In this document: piece after piece, positions 22,538 through 34,761 of the stretch | How positions within the stretch are numbered: the first letter of the stretch is position 1 | How the letters are laid out: each line of letters opens with the position of its first letter | Assembly (NCBI RefSeq): GCF_022539505.1 | Contig: NC_061508.1 | Location: 260,220,736 to 260,284,735, forward strand | DNA from: Lolium rigidum | Lineage: Eukaryota > Streptophyta > Magnoliopsida > Poales > Poaceae | DNA length: 64,000 bases | Direction: 5' to 3' | Program-made: the position numbers and the translations under genes | Notes under the pieces: generated by a model | The model's database searches: none | The model's input: the letters and a program-made list of their open reading frames with translations, nothing else | Told to the model about the DNA's origin: nothing

Positions 22538-25500
22538 CTACACGTATCTGTTATGGAGGTTACCAGGACCTAAGGGACCAATCACAGTCAAAGGAAGTTT
22601 CGCGTTAGCTGATAAGTGCGACGGAGATTTTCATCGACTATCAGAAACTTTCGGGATATAAGCTGAGTACATGGCGTCAAGACTTATGACTGATTATGAT
22701 GTGCTGCCAGATGTCGGGAGACCTAATAAAGAATCAACCTTTAACACTACGAAAGATTCCAAGGAGGTGCAGATCCACCCGACAGATCCGAAGAAAACGA
22801 CGTCCATCGCAACAAACATGGACCTCGCATAGGAAAGCGCGCTCGTCGAGTTCCTCCGTGAGCACTGGAAAATCTTCGCATGGTGTCCAGCTGACATGCC
22901 AGGAGTACCCAGGGAACTTGCCGAGCACCACTTAAACTTGGATCCAATTGCGAGACCAATCAAACAACCTTTGCGGTGTTTTTCGGAACCAAACCGCAAA
23001 GGTATGCTGTCAGAGATAGATCGACTTAGAGAAGCTGGTTTTATCAAAGAACTACATACAGAGGCCACGTGGGTAGCTAACCCAGCGCTGGTGCCGAAGA
23101 AAAACACGAAAGTCCTTCGCATGTGCGTCGACTTCACGTGTCTTAATAAACACTGTCCAAAGGATCACTTTCCCCTCCCGAGAATCGATCAAATTATCGA
23201 CTCCACGGCAGGATGCGAACGTCTTTCCTTCCTGGATGCATATTCTGGTTATAACCAGATTAGATTAAAAGAAAAAGATGAAGTAAAAACATCGTTCATA
23301 ACACCTTACGGCGTGTTTTGTTACAGAACAATGCCTTTTGGTTTGAAAAACGCGGGAGCAACATATCAGCGGATGATGCAGAAATGCCTGGCAACACAGA
23401 TTGGAAGAAATGTACAAGTATACATTGATGATGTCGTCATAACGTCAAAAAAGGGGACAACGTTGATCGAGGATCTAAAGGAAACTTTCGACAACCTTGA
23501 CAAGTTCTGCCTCAAATTGAACCCGACGAAATGTTCTTTCGGCGTCCCTGCAGGAGAACTTCTCGGGTTCCTAGTTTCAGCAAGAGGGATTGAAGCTAAT
23601 CCAGAAAAAATTCAAGCTATCGTAACAATGAGGAAGCCAACAAAGTTGAAAGAAATACATCAGTTAACTGGGCGAGTCGCAGCTTTAAGCTGGTTCGTCG
23701 CCAGGCTGGGAGAAAAGGCGTTACCGTTCTACACCTTGATTAAACAACGAGAGAAATTCCAATGGAACGAAGAGGCAGATAAAGCTTTCGAGGATCTCAA
23801 GCGCACAATTTCGACACCACCAATCTTGGTGGCGCCTAAAGAGAAGGAACCTCTCCTGTTATAAATCGCAGCCACACCTCAGGTGGTCAGCATGGCACTT
23901 GTTGTCGAAAGAGAAGAAGAAGGAAAACTCCATGGAGTACAGAGGCCGGTATACTTCATCAGCGAAGTTTTATCGCCTTCAAAACAGCGGTACCCGCAGT
24001 ACCAGAAGCTAGCATATGGAGTATTCACAACAGCAAGAAAATTGCGCCACTATTTTTCGGCACACCGATCATAGTGGTCAATGAGGCGCCTCTATCCAAC
24101 ATACTAAACAACCCAGAAGCTACGGGTCGTGTCTCCCTTTGGGGAATAGAACTTTCCCCTCGGGACATCACGTATGAAAAAAGAAAGGCAATAAAGTCGC
24201 AAATTTTACCAGATTTCATTGCAGAGTGGATGGAGCTACAAAATACAGGACCCCCAGATTTATCGAGAACCTGGACTATGAACTTTGACGGGTCCAAGAG
24301 GCTAGAAGGAGCTGGAGCAGGCGTGATACTAATATCACCTGAAGGCGACAAATTAAAGTATGTCTTACGGATGACGTTTCCAAACGCGTCTAACAATGAG
24401 GCAGAATATGAAGCCCTCGTACATGGGATGAAGATGGCGAAGCCTTGCGGTGCTACTCGATTAAAAATATTTGGCGACTCTCAATTGGTGGCTCAGCAAG
24501 TCATGAACCAATGTGATGCAGTCAACGATAGTATGGTAGCATACAAAGAGGTATACAACGAGCTCGAGAAATTGTTCGATGGATGCGAGGTAAATCACAT
24601 CAGCAGGCTAAGCAACGATGAAGCCGATGTTCTCGCAAATATCAGGTCGCAGTGTCTCGCAATTCCACCAGGCGTATTCTGGGAAGAGATAGCAGAAAGA
24701 TCTACCAAGCCGAAGAAAGCAAAAAAGAAGGAGAAAGATGAAAAGCCCTCGGGGGCTGCAAAGGAAATATCAGAAGAAGAAGAGGAACGAGATCTCGTAA
24801 TGATGATACAAATTCCATGGATGCAGGTGTACATATCATACATCCTAAGAAAAGAAATACTCAACGATCCAGTAGAAGCAAGGCGAGTTATCCGGCGATC
24901 CAAAGCTTTTACTGTGGTAAAAGGGGAGCTATATAAACGAAGTATTTCGGGGGTGTTACAAAGGTGCGTTGCACCCGAAGAAGGAAGGATGATCTTGAAG
25001 GATGTGCACAAAGGAATTTGTGGTCATCACGCAAGCAGTCGAGCTATTGCGGCCAAGGTTTTTCGAGCTGGGTTTTACTGGTTGACAGCAATCGAGGATG
25101 CAAAGGAGATAGTACGAACTTGCGATGCGTGCTAGAGATTTGCCGCGAAGCCTCACTCTCCGGCAGCAGAATTAATGCCAATACCATTGTCCTGGCCTTT
25201 TGCTCAGTGGGGCCTCGACATGGTGGAAAAACTACATAAGGCCTCGCCAGGAGGATACGAGTATATGCTCGTCGCTGTCGATAAATTCAGAAAGTGGATA
25301 GAAGCAAAACCGATAAATTCGCCGGACAGAGCGTCTATCGTTAAATTCGTGAAAAGCATCGTCTTCAGGTTTGGAGTACCTCATAGCATCGTCACGGACA
25401 ATGGTAGCAACTTCACATCCAAGGAATTCAAGGCATATTGTGCAGAGGTAGGCATCAAACTACACTTTGCATCAGTTGCACACCCGCAAACCAATGGTCA

Positions 25501-26053
25501 AGTCGAAAAAGCCAATGGCATTATTTGCAATGGGATCAAGAAGCGTTTGCTAGCACCAGTGGAAAAAGCTCGACATACTTGGCCTGAAGAGTTACCAAGT
25601 GTGTTATGGAGTATTCGAACAACACCAAATACAGCGACATAGGAAACACCGTTTTTCCTGGTCCATGGAGCGGAAGCAGTGTTGCCAATAGAAATAGAGC
25701 ATGATTCTCCAAGAGTTACAAAGTACAACGAAGAGGCCTCAAGAGAAGCACTGGAAGACGATGTCGACGCATTAGACGAAGCTCGAGACGAGGTGTTATC
25801 ACGAGTTACTATGTACCAGCAAGACCTGAAAAACTATCATAGTCGACGTTTGCGCCCGAGATCTTTTCAGGTTGGCGACCTAGTTCTTCGGCTCACGCAA
25901 AAAAGTCATGAGAAACTCGAGTCATCGTGGCTTGGCCCTTACATCGTCACAGAAGTACTTGAAGGAGGAGCATACAGAATAAAGGACAAGAAGACAGGGG
26001 TTGCCGAGCAAAACCCCTGGAACGTGGCGCAACTCAGGCGTTTCTACGCCTAG
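22538..26053 (+). pseudogene. Element 2 pol: RT, RNase H, second RNase H, integrase
   Basis: Continues the gag-protease frame after element 3. RT: VDFTCLNKHCPKDHFPLPRI region at 23128-23190, FLDAYSGYNQ near 23230, MPFGLKNAGATYQ near 23332, YIDD near 23421. The first RNase H lies at about 23870-24070. A second, dual-type RNase H runs from MNFDGSK near 24279 through NNEAEYEAL to GDSQLV near 24474 and NDEADVLA near 24613. Integrase has a zinc-binding H-H segment near 25024 (HHASSRA), the catalytic core with TDNGSNF near 25396 and HPQTNGQVEKANG near 25481, and a GPY-like C-terminus (SSWLGPY near 25924). Lesions: TAA 22659, TAG 22830, TAA 23862, a frameshift near 24070, TAG 25133 and TAG 25640. 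Most stops are TAG, as expected from C-to-T decay of methylated copies. Confidence 0.92.
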
Positions 26054-26523
26054 AGTCGAAATATAGATCCTCCGCTGTAAAAATACAATGTACTGAAACG
26101 CCCGCGAGTTTTCAGACGCACTCTTTTCCTTTTCAGGGCACTGAGTGGGGCTGGAAAGGTTTTTAATGAGGCGGACTCGCGGTGCTGCAATATAGTAAAG
26201 ATATTGATGATTTACATCCTCTTTTTCGACACACTCGGGGGCTCATGCCTAATGATTACAGTATAGCTCTTCATGGTAATTTTGTCTTGGTGCAAAGCAC
26301 CTCACAAAGCAATTCAAAATAGTGATCAACAAAAAGCTCGGGGGCCCATAACCCGTGGCAACAAAGTATGTATACTCTCGCAAAATAGCAAAACCGTCTT
26401 GAACTCCAGCTAAAGGCTAGGGGGCTCGTACAAGATAGATTATACCTTACAATATAGATAACTTCGTCATCAAGAAGAATTCGACACAAAAAATATACAT
26501 AGCTTACTGCAATATAGTACAGC
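26054..26523. other. Spacer between integrase and the antisense module
   Basis: Non-coding. It contains two copies of CTCGGGGGC(TC or CC) near 26235 and 26337 and a similar CTAGGGGGCTCG near 26417, short purine-rich motifs like the polypurine tract of the same element. The convergent ends of the sense and antisense transcripts probably lie here. Confidence 0.5.
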
Positions 26524-27514
26524 TCATTTGATGCCTAATATACTATCTATGGATAGACCCTTGTTATTTGCAGGAGTTGTCGTATGCTCAGCATAGCTCC
26601 CTTTGACAAAAAACTCAGAGTCCATCCGAAGAAGTTCATCCATCATTTTTTCGGCTACAGGAGTTACAATATCATTGATTTCGTCGATGTTCCTCTTTCG
26701 CTTCGACTGCTTGGCCAGACACTTGGCGACAATATTAGTCAGGTCTAATTTTCGGTGGCAGATCTGTATCATAATCATGGCAAATCTTGCTCCGGCAGAC
26801 AGTTGAGCTCGCACAAAGTTATGGATATGAGGGGCATCTCGAAATTTTTCCATCATACCAAGAAGAGTGTCCGGTACTTCGTTCCGAGGAAATAATGTAC
26901 TATAAAGCAAGGACAAGGTTCTGGTACAGAACTCGAGAAACTCACGAACCTGACAGGCGCGGTCTTGAAACCTGACAATCTGTCGGGTGCGTTCTGGAGT
27001 GGCCCAGAACAAGGAACCATGGTCAAGCGAAAGGTTAACCAGAAGATTTGTCCTTTCGTCTACTCGTTGATCTTCAGCAGCAGCATTTAGAAAGGAACCT
27101 ATGTGGTGACAGCGCAAGAATTTCAAAAGAGGAAACAGCGAAAAGCAGACGAAGCTTCGGTTTGCGAAAGCATACCTGACATGTCCAAGCTGGCTTCATT
27201 CATTCAAGCATTAAATTCTCTCGGGTGGTAGCTTCTGCAGCTTCGGAAATGGCGGTTTCCTTGGCAGCTATAGCTTCTTGAGCCTGCTGTAGTGCAACCT
27301 TCTCTCTTTCAGACGAGTTTCGAGCTTGCTCCATCATCACAAGTGTTTGCTTCTTCGCGTACTGAAGCTGCTGACGAAGTTCCTTCAAGTCCTGCGCTGA
27401 ATCTTTACTCGAGGAATCTCCACCAAACTCGCTTTCAACAGGCATTTTCTTCGAGTGGGAGGCAGCAGGAAAAACATCGGATGGGCGAGGAGTTGGAGTG
27501 TAGTTATCAGACAT
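26524..27514 (-). pseudogene. Element 2 antisense ORF2, coiled-coil protein, 2 exons
   Basis: On the minus strand exon 1 starts at ATG 27514 and runs to a GT donor near 27174. It encodes a Ser/Pro-rich start and a long Gln/Glu/Ala-rich coiled coil (about residues 40-100). An in-frame TGA sits near 27200, so the copy is probably broken. Exon 2 runs from about 27098 to the stop at 26524-26526 and encodes a helical domain with a motif LLYSTLFPRNEVPDT, then a basic patch KQSKRKRN. This domain resembles the C-terminal domain of antisense ORF1. No enzyme motif is visible. Function unknown; antisense proteins of Tat-type elements are known but uncharacterised. Splice sites are by eye only. Confidence 0.6.
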
Positions 27515-27702
27515 TAACTGAAAATAAAAATTTCGACATCAATCATTGAGCAAAATAGATTTCCATTGATTCTTACAATATTTACAAGGCATTACAATGG
27601 AAGATACCCTAACAAACTAGTGGGGTAAGTGTCGCCAAAGCTACTTTAGCGACAGCTTCAGAAGGAAAAAAGAAGAAGGAAAAGTAAGAAAGACAGGGCG
27701 GT

Positions 27703-28097
27703 CTACTTGACCTCCGGCTTCGATGAACTAGGAGCAGAAGCTGGCTTGCAACCAAGAAGGGCAAGGATTGGTTTTGAGGGAGGCTTGGCAGCTTTAATCA
27801 AAGTTTGCCACTTCTTTGTCTCCATCTCCTTGATATCGTCAACCTTTGCCCAGTCGACGTTTTGTTGGCTGTCGGCAACTAGAGCAATAGTGCCTTCGAC
27901 GCCAATCTTCAGGCCTTCTTGTCGAAGTTTGAGCCCGAGATCTTCCGTCAGGTTGAAGCATTTGGCGAGAGCAGTAAAAGTGTCGGGCTCTTCTTTCTTC
28001 GGGAAGAAATAGGGAAAAAGCTTCGATAGACCTGCTTCGGCGTCAGCAAGACCTTCACGTGCTTCATCTCCATGGATTTCCAGGAGCGAAAGCGTGT
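27703..28097 (-). pseudogene. Antisense ORF1, C-terminal part (3' of element 4)
   Basis: The minus-strand frame enters at 28097 from across element 4 and ends at a TGA-type stop near 27703, with a Lys/Pro/Ser-rich tail. It carries GLSKLFPYFFPKKEEPDT, a helical segment, NVDWAKVDDIKEME and a tail PILALLGCKPAS. With element 4 and one TSD removed, the frame runs straight into the coiled-coil exons at 34762 and above, which shows that the two parts were one gene. Confidence 0.75.
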
Positions 28098-29684
28098 TGA
28101 TAGCGTGTATACACACGTCCGTTGGGAACCCCAAGAGGAAGGTGTGATGCGTATAGAAGCAAGTTTTCCCTCAGTAAGAAACCAAGGTTATCGAACCAGT
28201 AGGAGCCAAGAAGCACGTTGAAGGTTGATGGCTGCGGAGTGTAGTGCGGCACAACACCAGGGATTCCGGCGCCAACGTGGAACCTGCACAACACAACCAA
28301 ATTACTTTGCCCCAACGTAACAGTGAGGTTGTCAATCTCACCGGCTTGCTGTAACAAAGGATTAGATGTATAGTGTGGAAGATGATTGTTTGCAGAAAAC
28401 AGTAAAACGAGTATTGCAGTAGATTGTATTCGATGTAAAAGAATGGACCGGGGTCCACAGTTCACTAGAGGTGTCTCTCCCATAAGAAATAGCATATTGG
28501 GTAAACAAATTACAGCTTGGGCAATTGACAAATAAAGAGAGCATAACAATGCACATACATGTTATGATGAGTAGTGTGAGATTTAATTGGGCATTACGAC
28601 AAAGTACATAGACCGCTATCCAAGCATGCATCTATGCCTAAAAGTCTACCTTCAGGTTATCATCCGAACCCCCTCCAGTATTAAGTTGCAAACAACAGAC
28701 AATTGCATTAAGTATGGTGCGTAATGTAATCAACAAATACATCCTTAGATATAGAATTGATGTTTTATCCCTAGTGGCAACATCACATCCACAACCTTAG
28801 AGGTTGTTGTCACTCCCCCGGATTTAATGGAGGCATGAACCCACTATTGAGCATAAATACTCCCTCTTGGAGTTACAAGCAATGACTTGGCCAGAGCCTC
28901 TACTAGCAACGGAGAGCATGCAAGATCATAAACAACACATAGATAGATTGATAATCAACATAGCATAGTATTCCTTATTCATCGGATCCCAACAAACGCA
29001 CATGTAGCTTTACAGATAGATGATCTTGATCATGATAGGCAGCTCACAAGATCAGACAATGATAGCACAATGAGGAGAAGACGACCATCTAGCTACTGCT
29101 ATGGACCCATAGTGCAGGGGTGAACTACTCACACATCAATCCGGAGGCGACCATGGCGGTGAAGAGTCCTCCGGGAGATGATTCCCCTCTCCGGCAGGGT
29201 GCCGGAGGCGATCTCCTCGAATCCCCCGAGATGGGATTGGCGGCGGCGGCGTCTCTGGAAGGTTTTCCGTATCGTGGCTCTCGGTACTGGGGCTATTATC
29301 GACGAAGGCTTAAGTAGGCGGAAGGGTAGGTCAGGGGGCCTCACGGGGGCCCCACACAACAGGGCGGCGCGGCCCCCCCTTGGCCGCGCGGCCCTGGTGT
29401 GGCGGCGCCTCGTGGCCCCACTTTGTCTTCTCTTCGGTCTTCTGGAAGCTTCGTGGAAAAATAGGACCCTGGGCGTTGATTTCGTCCAATTCCGAGAATA
29501 TTTCCTTACTAGGATTTCTGAAACCGAAAACAGCAGAAAACAGCAACTGGCTCTTCGGCATCTCGTTAATAGGTTAGTGCCGGAAAATGCATAATAATGA
29601 CATATAATGTGTATAAAACATGTGAGTATCATCATAAAAGTAGCATGGAATATAAAAAATTATAGATACGTTTGAGACGTATCA
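28098..29684 (-). repeat. Element 4 LTR, left in the window (3' LTR of the element)
   Basis: 1587 bp, ends GAGACGTATCA. One arm of the terminal palindrome is mutated (GATACGTTTGAGACGTATC). Confidence 0.92.
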
Positions 29685-32287
29685 AGCATCCCCAAGCTTA
29701 GTTCCTACTCATCCCGAGTAGGTAAACGATAACAAAGATAATTTCTTAAGTGACATGCTATCATAATCTTGATCAATACTATTGTAAGCACATGTAATGA
29801 ATGCAGCGATTCGAAGCAATGGTTAATGTAATGAGTAAACAACTGAATCATATGGCAAAGACTTTTCATGAATAGTACTTTCAAGACAAGCATCAATAAG
29901 TCTTGCATAAGAGTTAACTCATAAAGCAATAGATTCATAGTAAAAGCATTGAAGCAACACAAAGGAAGATTAAGTTTCAGCGGTTGCTTTCAACTTATAA
30001 CATGTATATCTCATGGATAATTGTCAACATAAAGTAATATAATAAGTGGAATATGCAAGTATGTAGGAATCAATGCACAGTTAACACAAGTGTTTGCTTT
30101 TTAAGACAGAAGGAAATGGGTAAACTGACTCAACAATAAAAGTAGAAGAAAGGCCCTTCGCAGAGGGAAGCATGGATTGCTATATTTGTGCTAGAGTTTT
30201 TATTTTGAAAACAAGAAACAATTTTGTCAACGGTAGTAATAAAGCATATGTATCATGTAAATTATATCCTACAAGTTGCAAGCCTCATGCATAGTATACC
30301 AATAGTGCCCGCACCTTGTCCTAATTAGCTCGGATTACCCGGATTATCATCGCAATACATATGTTTTAACCAAGTGTCACAATGGGGTACCTCTATGCCG
30401 CCTGTACAAAGGTCTAAGGAGAAAGTTCGCATTGGATTTCTCGCTTTTGATTATTCTCAACTTAGACATCCATATCGGGACAACATAGACAACAGATAAT
30501 GGACTCCTCTTTAATGCATAAGCATTTAGCAACAAATAAAATTCTCATATGAGGTTGAGGATATTTGTCCAAAACTGAAACTTCCACCATGAATCATGGC
30601 TTTAGTTAGCGGCCCAATGTTCTTCTCTAACAATATGCATACTCAAACCATTCAACTCATGGTAAATCGCCCTTACTTCAGACAAGACGAACATGCATAG
30701 CAACTCACATGATATTCAACAAAGTGATAGCTGATGGCGTCCCCAGGAACATGGTTATCGCACAACAAGCAACTTATAAGAGATAAGATGCATAAGTACA
30801 TATTCAATACCACAATAGTTTTTAGGCTATTTGTCCCATGAGCTATATATTGCAAAGATAAAGAATGGAAATTTTAAAGGTAGCACTCAAGCAATTTACT
30901 TTGGAATGGCGGAGAAATACCATGTAGTAGGTAGGTATGGTGGACACAAGTGGCATAGTGTTTGGCTCAAGGATTTTGGATGCATGAGAAGTATTCCCTC
31001 TCGATACAAGGTTTAGGCTAGCAAGGTTGTTTAAAGCAAACACAAGTATGAACCGGTACAGCAAAACTCACATAAAAGACATATTGTAAGCATTATAAGA
31101 CTCTATACCGTCTTCCTTGTTGTTCGACCTTTACTAGAAAATATCTAGACCTTAGAGAGACCAATTATGCAAACCAAATTTTAGCATGCTCTATGTATTT
31201 CTTCATTAATAGGTGCAAGGTATATGATGCAAGAGCTTAAACATGAGCACAACAATTTCCAAGTATCACATTATTCAAGATATTATACCAATTACCACAT
31301 GTAGCATTTCCCGTTTCCAACCATATAACAAATTAACGAAGCAGTTCAACCTTCGCCATGAATATTATGAGTAAAGCCTAAGGACATATGTGTCCATATG
31401 CAACAGCGGAGCGTGTCTCTCTCCCACACAATGAATGCTAGGATCCAATTTATTCAATCAAAACAAAAACAAAAACAAACAGACGCTCCAAGTAAAGCAT
31501 ATAAGATGTGATGGAATAAAAATATAGTTTCACTAGAGGAACCTGATAATGTTGTCGATGAAGAAGGGGATGCCTTGGGCATCCCCAAGCTTAGACGCTT
31601 GAGTCTTCTTGAAATATGCAGGGATGAACCACCGGGGCATCCCCAAGCTTAGAGCTTTCACTCTCCTTGATCATATTGTATCATCCTCCTCTCTTGATCC
31701 TTGAAAACTTCCTCCACACCAAACTCGAAACAAACTCATTAGAGGGTTAGTGCATAACCAAAAATTTCACATGTTCAGAGGTGACACAATCATTTTTAAC
31801 ACTTCTGGACATTTCACAAAGCTACTGAAAGTTAATGGAACAAAGAAATCCATCTAACATAGCAAAACAGGCAATGCGAAATAAAAGGCAGAATCTGTCA
31901 AAACAGAACAGTCCGTAAAGACGTATTTTTCTGGGGCAACAGACTTGCTCAAATGAGAAAACTCAAAACTAATGAAAGTTGCGTACATATATGAGGATCA
32001 CACACGTAAATTGCCATAATTTTCTGAGTTACCTACCGAGACTACTGTTCAAATTCGTGACAGCAAGAAATCTGTTTCTGCGCAGTAATCCAAATCTAGT
32101 ATCAACTTTATCATTAAAGACTTTACTTGGCACAACAATGCAATAAAACTAAGATAAGGAGAGGTTGCTACAGTAGTAACAACTTCCAAGACTCAAATAT
32201 AAAACAAAAGTACTGTAGTAAAATGATGGGTTGTCTCCCATAAGCGCTTTTCTTTAACGCCTTTCAGCTAGGCGCAGAAAGTGTGTA
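29685..32287. other. Element 4 non-coding scaffold
   Basis: Colinear with 17094-19689 of element 3 at high similarity. It ends with the shared block that contains CCCATAAGCGCTTTTCTTTA and TTATCAAGAGATG. No credible ORF. Confidence 0.7.
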
Positions 32288-32932
32288 TCAAGTGTTATCA
32301 AGAGATGAAGCATCAATAATGGGGTTTGGAGTTTTCTCCACTATGCATTGTACCTTATCTATGTAAGTTTCAGAGGCTCCCTTTTCATTAGTCCTAGGCT
32401 TGCTATTCTCATCAAACAAATTTTCGGGAACAAGCCAAGCATAGTTATTTTCTAGTGCCTCATGCATTCCTAGGAGCTTGCAAGTTATTGGTGCTTTAAT
32501 CTCCCCACCATCATTAACATTATTAGTGTACCTTATTCTATCCATGTCTATCTTTTCAGGTGTTCTTTTAAAATCGGTGAACATACCAAGCCTCTTATGC
32601 TTAATGAAAACTTTTCTAGCTTCTTTAGCTATATCCTCAAATTCTCTAACAAGGACTTTTAAAACAAAATCTCTCTTTTCTCCCCTCACCATATCAGAAA
32701 GTGTAAGAAACATGCGTTGTATCATGGGATTGAGACTAATAAATCTAGTTTCCATCATGCGTACCAAACAGACAGAGGCATTTTCATAGGTAGGGACAGT
32801 TTTTGCCAGGGGTATATCTTCAAGATCTTCATGCATACTAACATGGGTGAAAAATTCTTCTATATTATCTCTTCCAATTATAGACCCTTGTCCCACCGGT
32901 ATATCTTTAAGAGTAAACTTAGGAGGAAGCAT
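32288..32932 (-). CDS. Element 4 cassette ORF, 214 residues, unrecognised
   Basis: Uninterrupted minus-strand frame from ATG 32932 to the stop at 32288. It has no gag, protease, RT or zinc-knuckle motif. Visible features are an N-terminal LPPKFTLKDIP, a stretch with predicted helices (MVRGEKRDFVLKVLVREFED), KRLGMFTDF, and the C-terminal SLDNT identical to the element 3 ORF end. The last codons and the stop lie in the scaffold shared with element 3, so this ORF occupies the slot that gag-protease holds there. It could be a captured host segment or an element-specific protein. I do not recognise it. The open frame in a non-autonomous copy is notable. Confidence 0.55.
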   Translation of the reverse strand: MLPPKFTLKDIPVGQGSIIGRDNIEEFFTHVSMHEDLEDIPLAKTVPTYENASVCLVRMMETRFISLNPMIQRMFLTLSDMVRGEKRDFVLKVLVREFEDIAKEARKVFIKHKRLGMFTDFKRTPEKIDMDRIRYTNNVNDGGEIKAPITCKLLGMHEALENNYAWLVPENLFDENSKPRTNEKGASETYIDKVQCIVEKTPNPIIDASSLDNT

Positions 32933-33141
32933 GATGAAATAAGTAAAGTAAATGCAAGTAACTAACTTTTTTGTGTTTTTTTAATATAGCAGACAAGATA
33001 GTAAATAAAGTAAAACTAGCAACTAATTTTTTTTGTGTTTTGTTTTAGTGCAGCAAACAAAGTAGTAAATAAAAGTAAAGCAAGACAAAAACAAAGTAAA
33101 GAGATTGGAGGTGGAGACTCCCCTTGCAGCGTGTCTTGATC

Positions 33142-33159
33142 TCCCCGGCAACGGCGCCA
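33142..33159 (-). other. Primer binding site of element 4
   Basis: TGGCGCCGTTGCCGGGGA on the minus strand matches the tRNA-Asp 3' end; 12 bases separate it from the LTR. Confidence 0.85.
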
Positions 33160-33171
33160 GAAAAAGTTGCT

Positions 33172-34761
33172 TGATAGCGTGTATACACACGTCCGTTGGG
33201 AACCCCAAGAGGAAGGTGTGATGCGTATAGAAGCAAGTTTTCCCTCAGTAAGAAACCAAGGTTATCGAACCAGTAGGAGCCAAGAAGCACGTTGAAGGTT
33301 GATGGCGGCGGAGTGTAGTGCGGCGCAACACCAGTGGAATCCGGCGCCAACGTGGAACCTGCACAACACAACCAAATTACTTTGCCCCAACGTAACAGTG
33401 AGGTTTTCAATCTCACCGGCTTGCTGTAACAAAGGATTAGATGTATAGTGTGGAAGATGATTGTTTGCAGAAAACAGTAAAATGAGTATTGCAGTAGATT
33501 GTATTCGATGTAAAAGAATGGACCGGGGTCCACAGTTCACTAGAGGTGTCTCTCCCATAAGAAATAGCATATTCGGTAAACAAATTACAGTTGGGCATTG
33601 ACAAATAAAGAGAGCATAACAATGCACATACATGTTATGATGAGTAGTGTGAGATTTAATTGGGCATTACGACAAAGTACATATATAGACCGCTATCCAG
33701 CATGCATCTATGCATAAAAAGTCCACCTTCAGGTTATCATCCGAACCCCCTCCAGTATTAAGTTGCAAACAACAGACAATTGCATTAAGTATGGTGCGTA
33801 ATGTAATCAACAAATACATCCTTAGATATAGAATTGATGTTTTATCCCTAGTGGCAACAGCACATCCACAACCTTAGAGGTTGGTGTCACTCCCCCAGAT
33901 TTAATGGAGGCATGAACCCACTATCGAGCATAAATACTCCCTCTTGGAGTTACAAGCAATGACTTGGCCAGAGCCTCTACTAGCAACGGAGAGCATGCAA
34001 GATCATAAACAACACATAGATAGATTGATAATCAACATAGCATAGTATTCCTTATTCATCGGATCCCAACAAACGCACATGTAGCTTTACAGATAGATGA
34101 TCTTGATCATGATAGGCAGCTCACAAGATCATACAATGATAGCACAATGAGGAGAAGATGACCATCTAGCTACTGCTATGGACCCATAGTCCAGGGGTGA
34201 ACTACTCACACATCAATCCGGAGGCGACCATGGCGGTGAAGAGTCCTCCGGGAGATGATTCCCCTCTCCGGCAGGGTGCCGGAGGCGATCTCCTGAATCC
34301 CCCGAGATGGGATTGGCGGAGGCGGCGTCTCTGGAAGGTTTTCCGTATCGTGGCTCTCGGTACTGGGGCTATTGTCGACGAAGGCTTAAGTAGGCGGAAT
34401 GGTAGGGTCAGGGGGCCTCACGGGGGCCCCACATGATAGGGCGGCGCGGCCCCCCCTTGGCCGCGCGGCCCTGGTGTGGCGGCGCCTCGTGGCCCCACTT
34501 TGTCTTCTCTTCGGTCTTCTGGAAGCTTCGTGGAAAAATAGGACCCTGGGCGTTGATTTCGTCCAATTCCGAGAATATTTCCTTACTAGGATTTCTGAAA
34601 CCAAAAACAGCAGAAAATGACAAGCGGCTCTTCGGCATCTCGTTAATAGGTTAGTGCCGGAAAATGCATAATAATGACATATAATGTGTATAAAACATGT
34701 GAGTATCATCATAAAAGTAGCATGGAACATAAGAAATTATAGATATGTTTGAGACGTATCA
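33172..34761 (-). repeat. Element 4 LTR, right in the window (5' LTR of the element)
   Basis: 1590 bp, very similar to the left copy, with a few substitutions and small indels. Confidence 0.92.

Larger units (their letters stand above)
28098..34761 (-). mobile_element. Athila-like non-autonomous LTR retrotransposon, element 4
   Basis: LTRs at 28098-29684 (1587 bp) and 33172-34761 (1590 bp), same family and orientation as element 3 but a distinct subfamily (starts TGATAGCGTGTATACACACG). The flanks are CGTGT at 28093-28097 and CGCGT at 34762-34766, a TSD with one mismatch. The primer site (tRNA-Asp) lies at 33142-33159. Internal DNA is 3.5 kb with one 214-codon ORF and no RT or integrase. It is inserted in the last coding part of antisense ORF1 of element 2. 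Confidence 0.92.
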
